Assembly (NCBI GenBank): GCA_905221605.1
Contig: CAJNDS010002115.1
Span: 251,501-315,500, forward strand
From: Symbiodinium natans
Lineage: Eukaryota; Sar; Dinophyceae; Suessiales; Symbiodiniaceae
DNA: 64,000 bases
Reading direction: 5' to 3'
Shown: piece after piece, positions 32,791 through 42,990 of the stretch
How the letters are laid out: each line of letters opens with the position of its first letter
How positions within the stretch are numbered: position 1 is the first letter of the stretch
Translations under genes and position numbers: made by a program
Notes under the pieces: generated by a model
What the model saw: only the letters and a program-made list of their open reading frames with translations
What the model was told of the DNA's origin: nothing
Databases searched by the model: none

Positions 32791-33407
32791 TACACGGTAG
32801 AAACCCCTCTTTGGCTGCCCGTAGCGTCTAGGACTCGCGAAGCGCCGCGGGTTCAACAATCGGGTCGCTTGCTTGTTCGTCCTTTTTTTTGTTGGAGGTG
32901 TCGTTTGAACCTTAGACCTCAGACATCTCCCTGTTCATCTCTTGTGGGGGCACGATGCGCAGCATCTTGGGGTGCTTGCAACGAACGTTTGGGATGATGA
33001 GTGTCTTGTGCTTAGGGCAGGTGACACAATTTGCAGACCGAGGGCCTGCCCCCACAAACAGCACCTTCGATGAAGCCCGATGGAGAACTTTGTATTTGAG
33101 GGGCTTGGAAGGAAGTGGGGCCGAGGGCTTGGGAATATATTGAAACCGTTAACGGCCTGAAACCCTAAACGGCCCTAAGCTTGTACGCAAAATGCGCAGG
33201 GCATGGGTTTAGACCTTCCCCCACCGACCTGAATCTACAAGCCGTGGCGAGGGGTTACGGGTAGTTGCACAAGTGGGGTTAAGGGTTGGGTCACTGTAGC
33301 TAGAGGTAGGCCCTTGGGATACATTTTTACATTTTCCCTTATTGGGTTGAAGAGGCTCATATTCCGGAACCAAATTTCGGGGGGGCTTGAAGAGCCATCC
33401 TAGGTAT

Positions 33408-33428
33408 GTATACATATATATATATATA

Positions 33429-33480
<52 letters not shown>
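33408..33480. repeat. (TA)n microsatellite
   Basis: About 30 TA units with one TTAA interruption. Confidence 0.95.
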
Positions 33481-33667
33481 ATACCCTTATATATCCCCTT
33501 GCTCATGAGCCCCAAGTCCCAACACGTGACCACATGGACCCAAAAGCGCTCTTCGCGCCGCAGGTGGAACTTGCCGCCTGGGGCCCAGGGAGAGCCATGT
33601 TTGGGCGGGGAAGAGCTGCCACTTTTGCCAGGTTCTATCCGAGCTAGTTCTCTTTTTTGTTAGGGTT

Positions 33668-33765
33668 GGGATGTTACCCCTTAGACAGACAGTCCTTAGT
33701 AGGGATTATAGGGTGTAGTATAATCCCTATTAAGGACTGTTATAGTATAAAGGGGAACATCCAAA
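33668..33765. mobile_element. MITE-like palindrome, family M2
   Basis: Left GGGATGTTACCCCTTAGACA, right TATAGTATAAAGGGGAACAT then CC. Inner near-perfect inverted pair AGTCCTTAGTAGGGATTATA and TATAATCCCTATTAAGGACT. Confidence 0.85.
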
Positions 33766-33886
33766 CATAGACCACCAGACGGTGTCATGCAGCCGCTGGG
33801 TTCGGGAAGAAGGCTTCACTTGGTTTTAGCTTGGAGCGTAGACCTGACCCCTTTCGGTTCCTGAAACCACTACGTGGTTGTATGGT

Positions 33887-33990
33887 GGTACCCTTTTCCG
33901 CTTTTTTTGGTTCAAGGTGCCCTTACAAGGTAATCAACCTCTAAACCCTAAACACTAAACACTAAACCCAAAAACGGTTACTGGGCTACC
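33887..33990. mobile_element. Palindromic element, family M4, with CCCTAAA insert
   Basis: Shares AAGGTGCCCTTACAAGGTAA and GGTTACTGGGCTACC with 32161-32270. CCCTAAACACTAAACACTAA units occupy the loop, again telomere-type repeats inside a MITE. Confidence 0.55.
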
Positions 33991-34025
33991 AGGATTACAG
34001 GTAAGCTCCGCAAACGAGATCTCAG

Positions 34026-34085
34026 GCCTTGAAGCTCCGCGAGCAAGTGGCGGATGCCGTAGAGAGGGCGCGCCCGGGGGGAAGG
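34026..34085 (+). CDS. Candidate 60-nt exon: coiled-coil-like
   Basis: Acceptor CGAGATCTCAG|GCC ending at 34025; donor GTGTTG at 34086. It reads ALKLREQVADAVERARPGGR, phase 0 at both ends, with classic heptad spacing (L, L, V, V). No family recognised. Confidence 0.43.
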
Positions 34086-34553
34086 GTGTTGTTTCAGGTT
34101 GCAGTTGAGGGACTCTCAGGAAAAAAAAATCGCAGCCAAGAAAATCGAGCGTTCTAAGCTGCAGGGCTTCGGGCGTTATCAGTCCCGTCATGTGGCTGAG
34201 TTTGGGGGAGGGGGGGGTGGGGGGGCGGGTGCCTGATGGACCGAGCGGGGCGACCAAGACCGATCCATAGTCGCCGCAGAGGAGCAAGGTAGCAAGGTAG
34301 TCGGGAGTGGCTTCTTGGGGCTGCAAGAAGTCGGGTTGAGGGCTTCATCCGAGCCTCGATCCTTAGCCTCCGCACACATTCCTAGAGAAGCACCGCGTCT
34401 TGGCAAAGATTGGCAATGGCTATTCCAAGATTGCACTTGGGAGCAGAACCTGTTCGAGAACCCTCGGCCCAAAGATGCCCAAAGTGAGGTCAAGGTGGTG
34501 GCGGACGGTATACAGGACGACCTTGTCCAGGAGCCACCTTGCAAGCAATTACG

Positions 34554-34580
34554 GTTTAGGGTTTAGGGTTTAGGGTTTAG
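34554..34580. repeat. Short TTTAGGG array
   Basis: Four units beginning GTTTAGGG after an open segment ending ACG. The preceding frame (34475-34553, VKVVADGIQDDLVQE) may be exonic, but its boundaries are unclear. Confidence 0.85.
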
Positions 34581-34639
34581 ATCCCTGACATCCAGCGACG
34601 TTCAATGTGCACCCGGGCCCAGCCAAGGTGCTACAAGCC

Positions 34640-34774
34640 TACTTGGAGGTTCATGGTTCTTATAAAAAATTATAACTACCTACTGGTCTAACCATATTAG
34701 GGCACTTCAGGGGCTTATAAGTGGGTTGCAAGAACAGTTATAATTGGCTAATAACTACCATGAACCTCCAAGTA
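34640..34774. mobile_element. MITE-like palindrome, family M1
   Basis: Near-perfect ends TACTTGGAGGTTCATGG and CCATGAACCTCCAAGTA. Interior AAGTGGGTTGCAAGAACAGT and an AAAAAATTATAACT stem. Confidence 0.9.
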
Positions 34775-34995
34775 TAAGCAGCAAAACAGCACTTCGATTC
34801 CAGCCCCCGACTTGTGTCTTCAGCTCTGGGCAGAACAAGCTGCTTCCGGTAATCTCCGGCTCTCGCGCAAGTCTTCGCAGGAGAGACAACGCAGGGCAGA
34901 CGAGGTCCTGGGGAAGTTGTTTCTAGCCGCAGTGATTGAGTCGGACTTTGGCAGCTTGCCTTCTTACTGACCCATAAAGTGATGAATGGTTGTAT

Positions 34996-35105
34996 GCTTG
35001 GAGGTTCATGGGTACTTATCAGTAGGGTTGCAAGTAGGGTAGCTATACTTATCACCTTACCTCGAGTACTTCTAACCCTCCTTCTAACTACCCATGAACC
35101 TCCTA
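34996..35105. mobile_element. MITE-like palindrome, family M1
   Basis: Ends GCTTGGAGGTTCATGGGTAC and TACCCATGAACCTCC. Interior AGTAGGGTTGCAAGTAGGGT. It is 220 bp from the previous copy, in the same orientation. Confidence 0.88.
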
Positions 35106-35490
35106 CTCAGCCACTTCGTGGGGCGCTGTTCAGCACCCTGATCAACCAAGCCCATACCTACAATGTCCCCACAAAAGAAAAACAAGAACCCCCTTACTAC
35201 CCTTATAGGGAAGAACAGAATGAGTCTTCGGGGTTTACCCTATACCCCCCCTATACATATACACATATATACATATATATATATATATATATACATACCC
35301 TTTAAGGGATGATACCCTATACCTACACCCCTATATATATATATATATGGTACCCCCCCCCCCAGTGACCTACCCTTTTTCGCCTTGTCTCAAGTCACCC
35401 AGGTGCACTGCAAGCAAACTCGGTGTGCAATATAGCGTATTTCCTAGGGCGTAGACTAAAATACAACTAAAATCGCATACACGGGACAGT

Positions 35491-35745
35491 AGAAAAACCA
35501 AAATGCCAAAACCAAAAAAACCAAAAAACCAAAACCAAAAAAACCAAAAAAACCAAAACCAAAAAAAACAAAAACACAAAAAAAAACAATTTTCCGGGAC
35601 TCTCAGGAAATCCCTATGAGGCTTCTCCAAGAGTCCCGGAAAATTGTTTTTTTTTGGTATTTTTGTTTTTTTTGGTTTTGGTTTTTTTGGTTTTTTTGGT
35701 TTTGGTGTTTTTGGTTTTTTGGTTTTGGTATTTTGGCTTTTTGGT
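35491..35745. repeat. 250-bp palindrome with a GC-rich core
   Basis: The left arm is CCAAAA-rich and the right arm TTTTGG-rich. The centre is TCCGGGACTCT ... AGAGTCCCGGA around a loop (35592-35642). Frames of Lys/Pro or Trp/Phe on opposite strands are artefacts of the arms. Confidence 0.9.
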
Positions 35746-35759
35746 TCGCCTTCACGCAA

Positions 35760-37300
35760 CAACTACGCATTTATAAGTGTGCTTATGCTAATTGTGCTTT
35801 TCAGAAAATAGTATACAAGTGGTCTTTCTAGTGCTTCAGAACTATTTGTTTCGTTATTATGTAAGTAGAGCCGCTAGTGTTTAGTGCATCTTTTGGTTGT
35901 ACTCAAGTGTAGTAGACCTTATTCAGCCATTACTTGGTGCTCTGGTAGCTCAATTCGCATGGATAATATTTGCCTGGTAAATGCGATTAATTATCTAGAA
36001 GCAGCATTTGCAATACTTGTCTTGAGAAAAGCATTTATTGCTTAGAATTGTTTGCTTAAAAAGTGACTCCTACTCGTCCAGGAATACCCCAAAACCCTAT
36101 AATCCAAACTTTACCAGAGATTCTCCTGAAAAGCTTGCGCTTTTGGATGTTTTTATGTATTTGTGAATTTGCTTGTGTATGGCCTTCACTAAGTACTTTT
36201 CTAGGATTCTTGTGCATTTGTTAAGCCTGATTGTGCAAGTTGCGTTTTTCAGGCATAGTATATATGTGGTCTTTATTGAATACTTCAGACCTCTTTTTTT
36301 CATCGTTATGTAAGTAGAACCGCTTCTATTTCCATTATTGTGCATTTTTAAGCTTGCTCATGCAAATTGTGCTTTTCAGACATAGTATATAAGTGGTCTT
36401 TAGTGAATACTTCAGCAATCTTTGTCTCATTGTTGTGTAGGTAGAACCGTTTCCATTTTCGCAAGTGTTTATTTCGTATTTGGTTAAGTATGGTCCTTTA
36501 AATAGTATCCACTTGAGTCAAATTGGGCTATTTGCTTAAGAATTCCTCTAGTAGTTAAATTCGCATAGAATGAATACTTCAAAAAAAATGTTTCATGAAT
36601 ATGTAAACATAAGGTGTTTCATTTGACTTTGCAGATAGTACTTCAATAATACTTTGCCTGGTATAAACACAACTGTTTCAATGCATTAGTTGCTCAACAA
36701 GGCACTATTTGCCCTTCAAACCACACTTTGCCATATGTTGGTTGAATATGGTGCTTCTTTCGTATTTTGGTTGAGTATGGTCCTTTAAATGGTATTCACT
36801 TGAGTCAAATTGGGCTATTTGCTTAATAATTACTCTAGTAGCTAAATTCGCATAAAATGATTATTTCAAAAATAAAAACGATTCATGAATATGTAAACAT
36901 AAGGTATTTCAGTGGACTTTTCAGAGAGCATACTTTGCCTAGTACAAACACAATTGTATAAATACAGTATTTGCACTTTAAACGCACACTTTGCCATTTT
37001 TTGGTTGAGAATGGTGTTTATTTCGTATCTTGGTTGAGTATGCTCCTTTAAATAGTATTCACTTGAGTCAAATTGGGCTCTTTGCTTAATAATTACTCTA
37101 GTAGCTAAATTCGCATAGAACCAAGAAAAATGTTTCACTATTTGATTAATACTTTGCCTCGTACAAACACAACTGTATAAATAAATTAGTTGCTCAACAA
37201 AACATTAATTGCCCTTGAAACGCACAATTTGCATAGAAAAACACTGATCTAAACATCTAAAAACAGCATTGTCCGCTTCAGATTCAAAATGTAGATTCTT
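35760..37300. repeat. AT-rich tandem-like repeat field
   Basis: Two motif sets recur. ATAGTATA(T)A(A)GTGGTCTTT occurs near 35805, 36252 and 36380. TTGAGTATGGTCCTTTAAAT with ACTTGAGTCAAATTGGGC occurs near 36480, 36765 and 37025, a spacing of about 260-290 bp. No coding signal; possibly a satellite or remains of an AT-rich element. Confidence 0.75.
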
Positions 37301-37517
37301 CCAATGCTGGCTTATCGGGGTCTGTGAGGTGGGTGTCCCAGTAACTGTCCTTCATTACCCGGTGATTAACTACGCGACTTTTGGGCCTTCTTTGTTATTT
37401 TTTGTTAAAAAGGCCTAAAAAGGCCTAAAAAGGGTAGGTCGCTGGGGGGGGGGGGTAGCATATATATCTATATATAAACATACCCTTTAAGGAGTGGTTT
37501 AGGGGTAGATGCGCGAG

Positions 37518-37598
37518 GCCTCTTCGGCGGTCAGCACTGCCGAAGCTTCTGGGCGGAAGCAGCTCGAGGCGCACGTGTCAGCGGCTGATGAAAGCGCT
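37518..37598 (+). CDS. Candidate 81-nt exon
   Basis: AG|GCC acceptor at 37517; donor GTTTTC at 37599 (GTGTCA at 37575 also possible). It reads ASSAVSTAEASGRKQLEAHV then SAADESA, phase 0 at both ends. A TTTAGGG array starts about 40 bases after. Confidence 0.35.
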
Positions 37599-37635
37599 GT
37601 TTTCTACCCAGAACCGCCTATCTGCCCTGGGATCT

Positions 37636-37690
37636 AGGGTTTAGGGTTTAGGGTTTGGGGTTTTAGGGTTTAGGGTTTAGGGTTTAGGGG
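37636..37690. repeat. TTTAGGG array
   Basis: Seven heptamers with one TTTGGGG variant. Confidence 0.9.
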
Positions 37691-38175
37691 GAGTTTCTGG
37701 GTGGCTGTTTGAGGTTGAGCCTTGGACCGTTGACCCAAAAAAGGTTCAGATGGCCCAAGATGCCCGAAGCTCTCCTGCTACCCAGGAGGACCCCCCACAT
37801 CCCTCCCACACCCCCCCCCCCCCCCATCCTGCTTGTGCATCCCACCCCTCGACCCAACAGAGGGGTGGTCGCAGGATCTGAGGGAGCACTTTGTGCAGGA
37901 GCTTATGGCCTGCGAGGTCGTGGCGCTTTGTTTTGGGCTGCGCAGCATTCGTACGCGTCTTGTGACTTTTGCTCTTGGGTTGTCTCAGTTTCCGAATTGA
38001 GAACTACCGGAGCAAGCACCAACCAGCACCGAGACGGGGGAACAACGGCAACAGCAAGGGATGCATGTTCCGTCGGAGTCTCATACAATCCCGAAACCTC
38101 AGAGAAGCTTGGGGAATCCACTGCGCGCACGACGTCCGCCATATGTTCCCCCAAGTCATCCGATGGCCCCTCCAC

Positions 38176-38300
38176 CCTAAACCCAAAACCCCAAGACCCC
38201 AACACCCCAAAACCCCTAAAACCCCAAAACCCTAAAACCCTAAACCCTGAAAACCCGAAACCCTAAAAAACCCTAAAACCCGAAACCCTGAACCCAAAGC
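38176..38300. repeat. Degenerate CCCTAAA / CCCCAAAA array
   Basis: Mixed AACCCC, ACCCTAAA and ACCCGAAA units, about 30 bases before a possible exon at 38330-38414 (VKQGRMLSQESSVRQFAHLR). Confidence 0.85.
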
Positions 38301-38329
38301 CCTCCACTCTGAAGCCCCGTATACCTTAG

Positions 38330-38414
38330 ATTCCGTGAAGCAGGGCCGCATGCTCAGCCAAGAGTCCTCCGTTCGCCAGTTTGCGCACCTCCGGCAGTTT
38401 TTGGGGCGAGCACG
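38330..38414 (+). CDS. Weak candidate exon
   Basis: Acceptor ATACCTTAG ending at 38329, donor GTGGTGG at 38415. The frame VKQGRMLSQESSVRQFAHLR is open and helix-like. Its length is not a multiple of three, and another frame is open. Confidence 0.22.
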
Positions 38415-38970
38415 GTGGTGGCCTGGTTGTGGGTCCCGGTAGCTACCGTTCGGCTTCGGTCTTCCAATTTGTTACGAAAGCCAAGAGGCGAGAGAGCAGA
38501 GTTACCTAGAAGATGCGGTGGCGTCCTGGGGGTGGGTGGGGGGGGTTTCCGCCCTCGTGTTCATTTGTGTTGCCATGTCTGCCATGAATGAACGAGCCTT
38601 TTTGTGTACACTCTGAACCCTGGGCCCGCGATTTAGGGTTCAGGATTCGTATGAATATGGCTCCTGTGAAAAAGTATTGGTACGTGTATATATGTATATA
38701 TGTGTATATGTGTATATGTATATGTATATATATATATATAGGGTGTCCTTTTGGGGATGCTGGTAATATAACCCTACTTCACACAGAGCATTTCAAGCCA
38801 GACAGGGTTTAGATTTAGGGTTTGCGACGTGGAGCTTTGGGAGGGCTTTGTGAAGTGAACCTAGAAGGTTGCTCTACAGTGGCAGGGTTCTCGGTTCAGT
38901 TGCCAAGTTGGCGGATGTTGTTCATTCAACCATGACAAAAGTACAGGATTAAGACTTTCTTCTGTCAGGC

Positions 38971-39034
38971 TACTTGGAGGCTCATGGCTACTTATGTATA
39001 AGTAGGACTAATAAGTACCCATGAACCTTCCAGT
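38971..39034. mobile_element. Short M1-family palindrome
   Basis: Ends TACTTGGAGGCTCATGGC and CCATGAACCTTCCAGTA, with only about 25 bp between them: an internally deleted copy. Confidence 0.8.
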
Positions 39035-39073
39035 AGTGATAGCCACATTGGTGCCCTTGAGTTTGAGATTCTC

Positions 39074-39176
39074 CCTAAACCCTAAACCCTAAACCCTAAA
39101 CCCTAAACCCTAAACCCTAAACCCTAAACCCTGACCCCTAACCCTAAACCCTAACCCTAAACGCTAAACCCTCCGA
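39074..39176. repeat. CCCTAAA array
   Basis: About fourteen heptamers, some shortened to CCCTAA. A possible exon (LRNLVAGLSKLVNS) starts at 39187 after TTGGCAG. Confidence 0.95.
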
Positions 39177-39612
39177 GCCTTGGCAGCTACGAAACCTCGT
39201 GGCAGGGCTGAGCAAGCTGGTCAACTCTGGGTTTCCGTGCAAGACTTGCAGGACCTGGGGAACGGCGGGGAGTTTGGGGTTGGTTACGGCTTAGGTTTTT
39301 TATTATTCATTTAGTTTTTTTTTTTGGGGGGGGGGGGGGGGGTTTAGGGTTTAGGGTTTACGGTTTACGGTTTAGTTTTTTTTCAGTAATTTGTTGGGCG
39401 GGGGGGAGGTGTTAGGGTTGTTTAGGTTAGGGTTTGTTTGGGGGAGGGGGAGTTTTGGGGTGCAAGGCGTCGGTTGGTTTGAGAATCACGGGGGTTTGGA
39501 TTCGATCGTTGACGAAGTAAGGGATTTGGCCGTTTACGACGATTTGTTGCTTTGCGTGTTGGATTAAATTGGAATATACGACGCATTCTGCATTTCCACG
39601 CGGAATGCGCAG

Positions 39613-39663
39613 ATGGAACGACTCGGTGATGGGCTCCTCCCTTGGCGCCTTTTACTAAAGCGG
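39613..39663 (+). CDS. Candidate exon, pairs with the next across a 47-nt intron
   Basis: Acceptor GGAATGCGCAG ending at 39612; donor GTTTAGGG at 39664. It reads MERLGDGLLPWRLLLKR, phase 0 at both ends. Joined to exon 39711-39773 it continues a leucine-rich heptad pattern without a break, which raises confidence in both. Confidence 0.42.
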
Positions 39664-39710
39664 GTTTAGGGTTTAGGCATTAGGGTCTCGTTTTAGGGTT
39701 TAGGGTTGAG
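39664..39710 (+). repeat. 47-nt candidate intron made of TTTAGGG units
   Basis: The entire candidate intron runs from GTTTAGGG to GGGTTGAG and consists of telomere-type units and variants. Each unit carries both GT and AG, so the repeat can supply donor and acceptor. Confidence 0.45.
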
Positions 39711-39773
39711 CTCCGTGAGGAAACCACCAAGAAGCTCGAGAAGCGGACAACCGAGCTCTCGGAAAAGCAGCTT
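39711..39773 (+). CDS. Candidate 63-nt exon: strong coiled coil
   Basis: Acceptor GGGTTGAG ending at 39710; donor GTCTGTG at 39774. It reads LREETTKKLEKRTTELSEKQ then L, phase 0 at both ends, a near-ideal heptad sequence. No family recognised. Confidence 0.45.
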
Positions 39774-40040
39774 GTCTGTGGGTTTTTAGACAGGGAGTCA
39801 TTCAAGTGGCACTTCTCGGGACACATGATGAGACCGACGTTGAAACTTCAAATCGTTCAGTACTTGGCCCTCATGGCGTCTATAACCTCCTGGGTGTATG
39901 TCAGGGGTGCCGCCTGAGGCCTAGCACAGGGGGTATCAAGAGCTGGCACCGGAAGCCTAACGCCCTGTCTGAGTTGAAATGTAGTTTGCAGTTGCATGGG
40001 GGGGGGAGGCGGTAGGGCGAAATGATGTCGCCATGGACAG

Positions 40041-40072
40041 AACCTTGTTGCCCTGAAGCTGCGAAACTCTTT
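40041..40072 (+). CDS. Candidate micro-exon with GTAAGG donor
   Basis: Acceptor CCATGGACAG ending at 40040; donor GTAAGG at 40073. It reads NLVALKLRNS plus two bases. Helix-like; short. Confidence 0.28.
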
Positions 40073-40498
40073 GTAAGGGTCGGGAGGATGAAGGTGCCAC
40101 AGCGTGACTCTACGGGCCTCCTTCGAGGCCTTCAGATTTTAGATCCCATGTCTTCCTGGAGAGACAGGAGTTCTAGTCAGGGGGACAGCTTGATGGATGG
40201 AGTCTATCACAGACCTGCCCCTATCCAGGGCGTCGACGGCAGATTCTTCTCAGCCAAAGGCAGCTGCCCAAGTGGGATGCAGGTCCTGAGGTTTTACTTT
40301 CATTTGAATGCAGGGTTTCCGTCGAGACATGGGAGGCGGGGCCCCGTGTTCAGGGACTTTTTGTGGAAAAGGGGGAATCCGCAAAGCCGTGAACCTTGTT
40401 GAGCCTCGTGGTGAGATCTCTACAACAGTTTCCAAAGGGTAGGTATCCACACAAACGGTACGCCGACATGGACCCCGCAGCACGTGAACGTCCGCGTA

Positions 40499-40617
40499 TA
40501 CTTGGAGGTTTCTTGGGTAGCTATAAGGTTATAAGCTGGGTGACTACATTTTTCACAGGTTGTAACCTTCGGGTACATATGTCCAACCCTACTTATCACT
40601 ACCCAAACCTACAAGTA
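40499..40617. mobile_element. MITE-like palindrome, family M1
   Basis: Ends TACTTGGAGGTTTCTTGGGT and ACCCAAACCTACAAGTA; interior AAGGTTATAAGCTGGGTGAC. Confidence 0.85.
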
Positions 40618-40656
40618 GGGGCGTTTGCTCTTGAAGCCGACAAAGTCCTGCAGCGC

Positions 40657-40768
40657 CCCTAAACCCCTAAACCCCTAAACCCCTAACCCCCTCTACTCCT
40701 CAATCCCAATCCCTAAGCCCTCAACCCCTCAACCCCCAACCCCGAAACCCCTCAACCCTAAACCCCCT
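40657..40768. repeat. Degenerate CCCCTAAA array
   Basis: Octamer CCCCTAAA units decaying into CCCTCAA. A possible 24-nt exon (LSVEERSV, donor GTAGTT) follows at 40787-40810. Confidence 0.85.
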
Positions 40769-40840
40769 GAGGGTGCTGGGCCAGAGCTCAGCGTTGAGGA
40801 GCGTTCTGTCGTAGTTGGACCTTGCAAGGCATCGGGATAG

Positions 40841-40931
40841 TTCTCTAAATCAGGGTTCTTTTGTTGGGCCCCTATGTAATACGGCACCCTGACAATATGG
40901 ACCCCCAAAGAAACCCTAATTTAGAGAGAAC
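40841..40931. mobile_element. Palindromic element, family M6
   Basis: Ends TTCTCTAAATCAGGGTT and AACCCTAATTTAGAGAGAA. Interior CCCCTATGTAATACGGCACC. A second copy at 41097-41186 shares TAATATACTACGGCACC and CCCTAATTTAGAGAAC. Confidence 0.8.
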
Positions 40932-41096
40932 TAACCAGTGTTTGGGCAGCTCTCGAAATTGTTGGGTCCGCTTTTTGGGTTTTCCTCTTCGACATCGAAG
41001 CCTTAGAAGTATAGCTTGGGGCCATTGTCAAAAGGACCGTAAGTTTACTCTGGGTTTAAGGGGGCGGGGCATATAAGGCAACCTAAGCCCATGTAC

Positions 41097-41186
41097 CTAT
41101 AATTATGGTCCCTTTTGGCGTCCCTAATATACTACGGCACCTAATACTTAGGATGTCCAAAAAAGGGACCCTAATTTAGAGAACAG
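41097..41186. mobile_element. Palindromic element, family M6, left end lost
   Basis: The right end AGGGACCCTAATTTAGAGAA and the interior match 40841-40931, 256 bp upstream. The left terminus is not recognisable. Confidence 0.65.
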
Positions 41187-41371
41187 CCCCCCTAAACCCT
41201 AAACCCCAAACCCCCCCCCCCCCCAATGTACCTATGAGCTTTGTCCTCATGGCCTGGAGATCCAGGGCTTGCCTGCAGGGCCTGCAGATTTTCCCCCCTG
41301 CGCAAGTCATGAATCCCAGAGACACCGCTATCTGAATTGGGGACTATTCCTTAACTCGCACTAAGAATATG

Positions 41372-41461
41372 AATATATATATATATATCTCTCTCTCTCT
41401 CTATGTGTGTGTGTATATGTGTATGTATATGTGTATGTATATGTATATGTATATATGTATA

Positions 41462-41492
<31 letters not shown>

Positions 41493-41500
41493 GTGCATTT
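41372..41500. repeat. TA / CT / GTAT microsatellites
   Basis: (TA)n, (CT)n, (GT)n and GTATGTGTATAT units in succession. Confidence 0.95.
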
Positions 41501-41877
41501 TAGTTATCTATTTGTTTTTCTACATGTATATGTACAATATATGTATGTATGATGTAAGGAATATTCCTGAATTTAGGGAATTTGGAGTTTCTGGCATAGC
41601 TCCTTTCAGCTTTTGCACCGGAACCCCTCCCCCCCTTGGGAACACCCCAGGCCCTTCTCCACACTAGTTCGGCGTTCCCGCGAGTGCCGAGTTTCTGAGG
41701 ATGCGCCCCCAAACGTGTGCATGTTTATGGACTTAAGGCCTAAACCCTAAACCCGAGGTTTTGTCCAGAAGCGGGGAGGTCAACGGGTTGCAAGAGGATT
41801 AACTAGGGGCCGAAGGCTTAACCCCGACACCCACAACGTCTCCCAAGACCACGATCCATTAGTTACAGCTGTACCCT

Positions 41878-41974
41878 GGGATGTTCCCCCTTATGCTCAG
41901 TCCTAGGAGGGGTTATAGTACCCCTACTATAATCCCTATGAAGGACTGTTACTATAAAGGGAGAACATCCCAAC
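41878..41974. mobile_element. MITE-like palindrome, family M2
   Basis: Left GGGATGTTCCCCCTTATGCT, right TATAAAGGGAGAACATCCCA. Inner CAGTCCTAGGAGGGG and CTATGAAGGACTG. Confidence 0.85.
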
Positions 41975-42262
41975 CTGTACCCACAAGGTCTCCAAAACCA
42001 GGACCCATGAACGCGCCCTGCGCGTTCCTCAGGGCTCAAGGTTTGACGGCACACCCTTAAACACCTGAGGGTTATGGGGCCTAGGGAGCCCCAAGAATCG
42101 ATGCCACACTCCAGTATAACAATGTAGTTAGATAAGATTAAAGTAGTGTAACGACAGTATGTATATGTATATGTATTTATATATATGTATATATAATGTA
42201 AGATATGATAATAAACAGACATACACCTTACCCAATCCGTCAGCCCCAAAACCGGAAATCAG

Positions 42263-42289
42263 GAGATCCAGCAGTTCAAGACGCAGCGG
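42263..42289 (+). CDS. Candidate 27-nt micro-exon
   Basis: Acceptor CGGAAATCAG|G ending at 42262; donor GTGAGC at 42290. It reads EIQQFKTQR, phase 0 at both ends. Good donor, coil-like peptide, very short. Confidence 0.3.
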
Positions 42290-42904
42290 GTGAGCAGCAA
42301 GACCTCCGTGGGGTCTGCGGGCCCATTCGCAGCGACGTTCCCTGACACCAAGGGGGATAAGTAGAGGGCTTAGGAACTCTTCTTTTCTTTTTGGGGGCAC
42401 CTCACAGATGCTGCCCTCCTCAGCAAAGGCATGCCTTGTAATGTAAGACATGGTCTAAGTTTAAGCCAAAGCCAGAGCCTCTAACAGCCGCGGTGGCGAT
42501 CAGGCAAAGTTCAGGCGCTGCGGATGAGTCGGGCAGGCCTCAGGGGCGAGCAGATCTAGACTTGAGGGCTCGCAGGGCTGCGAACCAGAGTTGTCGTGGT
42601 TGGCACATTCGGGCCCATCGGGGCGTTTCCTGTTGGTGGTCGAGGCTTGAGATTTGGCTTCTGCTGCCCTAACACAAGTTCATACGTTTCCAGCATGACC
42701 TCCGATGCACCCCAAGGGGGTGGTTGTTTTTTTTTTTTTTTAAAGTCCTCTATATCACCTTCAACCCACTGCTGTCAAAACTACCCCCCCCCCCCCCCCC
42801 GGTGCCTTGAGTCTTCTGGTTGCTCGAAGCTCTTCGAATCCTTAAAGAATTCGCCCAGCTGGGCCAAGCCAAGACCTTACAACTCAGCACCAACTTCAGT
42901 CCCC

Positions 42905-42990
42905 GGGTTACTAGGACCCTGAGTAGGCCCTTATTCCATCTTATTCCCTTTTTGGGGGGCACCCTTTTTATTCCTAGGTTACTCTTGGGT
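42905..42990. mobile_element. Palindromic element, family M5
   Basis: GGGTTACTAGGACCCTGAG at the left and TTCCTAGGTTACTCTTGGG at the right, with the interior TAGGCCCTTATTCC ... GGGGGGCACCC. Related to 22031-22146. Confidence 0.55.

Noticed and set aside
35370-35831. Lys/Pro- and Trp/Phe-rich frames
   Set aside because: Opposite strands of the AAAACC palindrome arms.
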